Shown here: piece by piece, positions 58,901 through 64,000 of the stretch
Position numbering within the stretch: position 1 is the first letter of the stretch
Layout of the letters: each line of letters begins with the position of its first letter
Assembly (NCBI GenBank): GCA_914767715.1
Contig: OU612073.1
Span: forward strand, 1,982,001 to 2,046,000
DNA from: Membranipora membranacea
Lineage: Eukaryota; Bryozoa; Gymnolaemata; Cheilostomatida; Membraniporidae
Direction of reading: 5' to 3'
Length of the DNA: 64,000 nucleotides
Notes under the pieces: model-generated
Seen by the model: the letters and a program-made list of their open reading frames with translations, nothing else
What the model was told of the DNA's origin: nothing
Database searches by the model: none
Position numbers and translations under genes: made by a program

Positions 58901-61900
58901 TTTTCTGTGGTTTGGTCTCGGGTGACTCTTTGTAAGACTCTCACATGGATATGACATGCAGTTCTTGCAGCATTATTCGGTCGGATCACAACCAAGAAAA
59001 TGCATGAACTGAGATTGTTGTATTTTAACTATGAATTATCCTCAGCCTAAATCAAAGCTATTGATTACCCTAGAGCAGTAAATGTTACCCAGAATTGAGT
59101 TAGCCAGTGTGGAGTGACTCAAAGTTAGCTAGCACTATATTTTGGCTTACTGAACTCTATATGAAGAGGAGATGGTGCATAAAAGTTAGCTAGCTATTTG
59201 AAGCAAGTGTAAAATGGCAAACCTTAATTCCTACAAATACTTAACTCCTTGAGGATTATTTGATTCCAGTTGAAGCATGAGTTGGATAATTGCAAGCACG
59301 CTTTAGCTCAGTCAGAGACGACCTCACAGCAGTTACAGACTACATCAGAGCTCAGAGAGACAGATTACAACTCAACGGCGAGGGTCTGAGATGAGGCACT
59401 CAGAGACGCTAAAACACTCACTGTCAGAGTGGACAGCTTAGAGGAGGTCATCAAACAGCAGGTAGGAGGAGGATGTGTTTGATATCATTGTTGTGGGATT
59501 TCTTACTTGTGGTTTCGAGATTTGAACCTGTCCAAATTATATAAAACCAATCGTACTCAAAAGAAAGACAAGTTCATAGTGATTACACCTCGCATGATAA
59601 GCTTGGTTGTGGTTTCTGGGCTATTTTATTGCCGGTTTTTTATTACTATTCATGCAGTTTATAATGTTCATTTGATGTGGATGAGCGTATCTTTTCCCTT
59701 CCCATCTAATCTGACTGAAATGTGAAAGCCTGCACCATCACAACTGCAACACAATTAATACAAAGTCGATGGTGATTCATATAACATAATCCTTTCAGTG
59801 CGCTACTAGTCCGGTGGGGGGAACAAACTGGGCTGATGTAGGAGGGTTTCTCTCATTCTTTTGTGCAACAAACATTCTATACTTTTATAATCTGTTCCAT
59901 TTAACAGGAAGGCTGCAGAGAGTAAAATAGAGAGAGCAGAAGGGCATGTTGACTCCACATCCCGAGAATTATCGGACCTTCAATCTACACAGACAAGTCA
60001 GGTTTGTCTTATATTTTCGCCGCATTGTTGTTTTTTGTAGCACTCAAACATGGAGTAGGCTACCACTAAATCCTATGTGGAGCCTTTTGAGCGCTCAAAC
60101 TCGGCAACCACGTGAAATCGCCACTATTGCACATAAATTTCTTTATATGTTATTGGTGTAGTGATATGTCCCTCAGTGTGAGGTGGCGTCCTTCTGCGTC
60201 ATTCAGCTTCTTTGTAAGACGCTTTGCCTTTATTTGACAGGCTTCATGGCTTACTGGTGGTTGCTCTAATGTTATGTCACATATTTTAGGTTTTATCTCA
60301 AGATCACTGACACATATGTCTTCCATCGGCTCAGGTTGATTAATAATATCTGGGGTATAAGATGCTGCCTTTTCTTCTTTTCTTGCTGAGGAGGTTGAAG
60401 CTGTCGGCATGAGGGTTGAGGTCTCCGGATTATAGGCTGGTCTGATGTCATGTTTTTTCTCTTTGATCGCCCTATTTGCTCGTCGGTATACTGGGAGGAC
60501 GGAAAATTTATTGCCAGTGTCATAACCTAAGTTTTTGATTGGTAGCGGTCTGTTGTTGGATGGGTAGCCGTGGACGAAGTGCGCACTACATAATCTAGAA
60601 TGCTGACTAGGCTGCCAGGGTGACTTGTTATCCAGGTCAACTTGTCTGTTCACCAGCAAAACCCACAGCCTTTTCTCCTCTTCATCTTGAGGAAAGGGGA
60701 AAAGCTGGTATGGCAAACATCCACATTCACCTATTGAGAAATATAAATACATCAAAAGTGACCAATATTTGTAACGGTAATGTATTTGTATGTATTTGTA
60801 TGTAATGTATTTGTAAGGTTATGATGAGCACATATTACGCAATAGTATGTTAAGAGCGCCATAAGTTTTATCAGTAACTGATTAATCAAGTTTTCAAAAA
60901 AAAATTGCTATCAAAATTTAATTGTCATTTAATAAATAGTGCTCAAAATATTATAGTATGAGGTATATCAATCTTTTAAAGTTGCTTACCTTTTGTCTTT
61001 GAGTGCTTATCACACATGGTCTTCTTTATAGCGCTCAGCTTTTTTGAGTGATTAGTTCATTTAACAACAGCACAGCTAACTTGCGGCATAATGAAAAAAT
61101 TCTGGTTCCAGATATTTAGTCAACTTGTTATGTGTGTTTCTAATAATGTAATGTAGCGTTACACATTTCCTTGTTTACACCACATTCCATAGTGAAATAA
61201 TCGTCCAATCATAGCTCTCATACTGTTTTGTTTGTTTACAATAATGGCTTGCATCTGCAAGGGTGACCACATTACGATGATGCATGCTACTATTCATTGA
61301 TGCAAAATCAGTTGTCCAAGCTCTGCAGGTATGTTGTAGAGACTGAGGGTTTACATGATTTAGTTATATTGGGTTTGTGGCTTACCCCCCTAGAAAGCTT
61401 TGAATTTGCAGTCTGAAGATCTCACCCAATGGTTTTTTATATGAAGTACCTCACCCTCAAAACAAGAGGAGACAACTCTAGTTTATTAAAAACAGGTGAC
61501 AAATAATGCAGGAAACTGGTGTATACAAACATTTACACTTATGGCTGTTGCTCACCCATTTTACATGGTCGGATAAAGGAACAGATGTTCGAATTTAAGT
61601 CAAATCACACTGTCCCCGCTTAGTTAGTATTATACTTCTCATATATCTTCATATTGGCTTGAAGATGCCCTGTCTCTAAATGAGATGCTGTCCGGAAAAT
61701 ATAATAACTACTTGTCTTTGCCATCAAGGGCAATTTATCACTAATCATTCTTCTTTAATCATTCAGACTAAGAACATTGAACGAGAACTGAAGTCTGTTA
61801 AGAATGACAACTCCAAATTAGTAAAAACCCTACAAGAGACTCTAGAGCTCAATGAGCAGCTGAGAGCTCAAGTATCAATACTAGAAGAGACTGTGTGTAA

Positions 61901-63903
61901 ACAGCAGACTGACTGTGATAAGGCTATTACTAAGAGGTGAGAATAATGAATAGTAATAATGTGCTAGGTAAAAACTTATATATAATCACTTATCTAAAAA
62001 ATATCTATATATATTTTTCTTTTTATTGTTTGTCTTTTGTTTATGAGGTCAAAAATTTGTTATTTTAATTTGTTTATAACATACTTATTAATATGAAAAC
62101 CTCAATTAAAACACATAATAATAAATATTAATAACGAGATACATATCACATCCATCCCTCCCTAAGTAAGTTAAATATTCCGGATAGATCTTGATTGTTT
62201 CATTGCCAACATGTTGACCTCATTTTGAACATTTCAGTCTTTCTCAAAGTCAGGACCTGAAAGTTGGCTGAGTTTTTAAGTGCAGGAGAGTGTGATTATC
62301 AAACCCGCATTCAACATAAATTATGGATGTGTTTCTATTCTGTTGTATTAAAATAAAGAATAATATGGCGAACCCAACTAAAAGGGAACATTTTCAGACA
62401 ACCAATTTCCATTCTGTAATATTCCAGCAAAGATCTTGAGAATCGATTATCACAGCAGGAGTCGGCGTCCAGCTCAAGAATAGCAGAGTTAGAAACACAA
62501 ATAAGCAGAGAGAGGGACAAAGCTTATCAGAAAATGGAGGATCAGCTTAAGACAGTGAGTGTCTGTCATTAGGAAAAACCTTATATTGAACTCTGCAAAA
62601 ATCATAATCTGATAGTTTGTGTTGCTGAGATGACAGAGACTTGCTAGAGGTCTCAAACGCAATTGACTTACTGTTCGATGAAACTAAAATCTTCTGCCTG
62701 AAAAATTCGGACAAGAAAACAAATTTGCCTAGTTCAAAATCAATAGTTTTCAGATCAAGTATTACCGAGGATTTGGCTTAATGTCCTTGCACATTCTCAT
62801 TGGAGGACCACCCTTGGTCTTGCATCACCTAATAACCTACCTTTTCAGTTTAACCTCATCTTTGCAAGCTCTATATCACCAGTAGCAATGATTTCTTTGA
62901 GATGTAATCGAGTCTGTTGTTGTTTCTTGACTTGTTTCTCATCTGATAACTGCAGCTGGTGTTCAATGAGAAGAAGCATCTGATTAGAAGGAGTGTCCCT
63001 GCGGTCTTCTGACTTTACGTTGAAATGATCAGACATGGAAAAGCGCTCTCCTACTTATTTGAACAAACCGTTAAGGTCGAGTATTATCTTGATCAGCTTG
63101 ATTTGGTTAGAAGTCCTTGTTTAACATGAATATAAAAACTGTTCACAATTATCACACTGCAGGTTCTAAAAGAGACAGAATATTTTGGAACGTAACAGTG
63201 ACCTCTTACATCAGAACTCATCACTCAAATCAGAAATCTCGGAGCTCAATGCCTCAGTTGAGAATCTAAAGAACAAGTTATCCGATGCCAGGGATGAGAT
63301 ATCTCGTGTGAAGGATAATCTAAAACACAAGAGCAAGCAATCCTCGAAACTGAAGGTAGCTTCTTAATAATAAATCATTCTCTTACTGCTCTTTAGCGCC
63401 ACTTTTCAGTGAAGTGTGATCAATTTTCCCTAGATTCAGAGTTTCTCCCCCTCTCCTTATCAGCAGAAGTAGAGCTATGTCAAACGAAGACAAAAATGAT
63501 CACAGCCTGGTTAGTAAAAATGTCAATAAGTAGCAGTCACTTTATTTGTTGGTCACACTCTCATGTGAAATGCAATCACAATATCTTGAGATTATACAGC
63601 CAGCTTCATATTTTTCTTATATGATTAAGGTTGATTGAAATCCGATGTCTTATCACTCGCTCAACCCGAGGCATAGGTGGCGGCGGATATTGTTACATGA
63701 TTTTTGTTTTCGCTCATAATCATCATTTTATATTATTTACATAAATTAATATCACTTTTACCGTATGTCACAGGACAAAAGATGAGGAGTTGTTTTCTAA
63801 AACCAAATCACAGCAGAAAACAATCAACAAATTTGTGTCACAGCTTAAGGAAGTTCAGCAGGAGATGAAACAGCTGGTAACTCTACACACAGAGCAAACT
63901 GAG
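52926..63903 (+). CDS. Long coiled-coil protein gene, possibly fused to MINDY4 exons and decaying
   Basis: Exons recognised: 52926-52985, 53475-53619, 54368-54477, 54892-54995, 55362-55443, 55972-56101, 56644-56780, 57121-57311, 57971-58039, 58311-58469, 59270-59461, 59912-60001, 61767-61936, 62428-62554, 63179-63355, 63774-63903; the gene continues beyond the window. Nearly all encode heptad-rich, Glu/Lys/Gln-rich helices (EIELQKAKLALEESHKNR, YKQLNTQLEAMQNLFNEYQ, QLRAQVSILEETVCKQQ). No ATG-bearing first exon of its own is seen; the first exon is in phase 0 with duplicated MINDY4 exon 6. In-frame TGA codons lie at 56041-56043 and 59387-59389. The junction 57311/57971 does not match in phase, and a linking exon is missing between 63355 and 63774. 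The family is not recognised; a centrosomal or ciliary coiled-coil protein is one possibility. Confidence 0.65.
53839..53952. repeat. Four-copy 29-bp minisatellite in an intron
   Basis: AGAGTTAAGTTTAGCTAGGG plus GATGACTTA is repeated four times almost without change. Confidence 0.92.
55074..55172. repeat. Intronic inverted repeat with 38-bp arms
   Basis: CTCTCATCCTCTGCATGATG through GTGAACAGGA is complemented after a 23-base loop. It probably marks a small foldback element. A shorter hairpin (AAGTTGCT / AGCAACTT) lies at 58511-58575 in another intron. Confidence 0.85.
60150..61017 (-). CDS. THAP-domain protein, two exons, nested in an intron
   Basis: Exon 1 is 60990-61017 (MCDKHSKTK, phase 1) and exon 2 is 60730-60150 (stop), joined at good GT-AG sites to give about 202 aa. 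Residues 1-75 look like a C2CH THAP zinc finger: MCDKH, ECGC, FPFPQDEEEKRLWVLLVNR, a PWQP and the LCSAHF signature. THAP domains bind DNA and are common in P-element and Harbinger/ISL2EU-type transposons and in host genes derived from them. The C-terminal part ends in a short helical segment (KAKRLTKKLNDAEGRHL). No transposase follows, so this is a host gene or a transposon remnant. It runs opposite to the coiled-coil gene, inside the intron 60002-61766. Confidence 0.75.
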
Positions 63904-64000
63904 GTGAGATTGTATACTTATACCATAGTCTTAAAAAGTGTCAGTCCTACTAGGCCATGGTTCTCAGGCTTCAAAGTCATTAGGGCGTATGAAATAAAAC

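Noticed and set aside
63150-63184. Frameshift at the start of the exon at 63179
   Set aside because: Using CTGCAG at 63162 gives a stop, but the AGACAG acceptor ending at 63178 gives an open frame with matching phase, so no lesion is required.

Overview
The window is eukaryotic and animal-like: GT-AG introns of a few hundred bases, Pol III-type repeats, a CR1/Jockey-like LINE, palindromic MITEs, a large satellite-like array, and metazoan gene families (MINDY4, ROCO, caspase, THAP). AT-rich sequence together with LRR-Roc-COR and caspase domains would fit an early-branching animal such as a sponge. The phylum is inference.

Layout. 1-2300: 5' half of a LINE on the minus strand. 2734-8469: left copy of a 5.7-kb direct segmental duplication carrying the promoter side and exons 1-6 of a MINDY4-like deubiquitinase gene, which continues on the plus strand to about 13.5 kb. 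26664-15480 (minus): a 16-exon, 1492-codon gene, rebuilt here by hand with every splice phase consistent. It encodes an N-terminal MGSCLSC acylation-like motif, an acidic segment, leucine-rich repeats, a Roc GTPase, a COR domain and a caspase with all key residues. This is the most striking object in the window. 28-32 kb: foldback MITEs, tRNA-like modules and a LINE tail. 33.0-40.2 kb: seven tandem units built of 141-bp monomers, with Helitron-like ends on the minus strand. 40-47 kb: repeats and a few unexplained coding-like pieces. 47107-52818: right copy of the duplication, cut just before MINDY4 exon 7. 52926-63903: exons of a long coiled-coil gene on the plus strand, joined in phase to the duplicated MINDY4 exons. 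A small THAP-domain gene lies on the opposite strand inside one of its introns.

How the parts relate. The intact MINDY4-like gene and the ROCO-caspase gene are convergent. The MINDY4-like protein keeps the catalytic Cys, but the expected catalytic His is Arg, so it may be inactive. The duplication seems to have placed a second MINDY4 promoter and N-terminal half in front of the coiled-coil gene, giving a candidate chimeric gene. That gene carries two in-frame TGA codons and one phase mismatch, so it may be truncated or decaying. All gene models come from reading splice sites and conserved motifs by eye; no alignment or transcript data were available.
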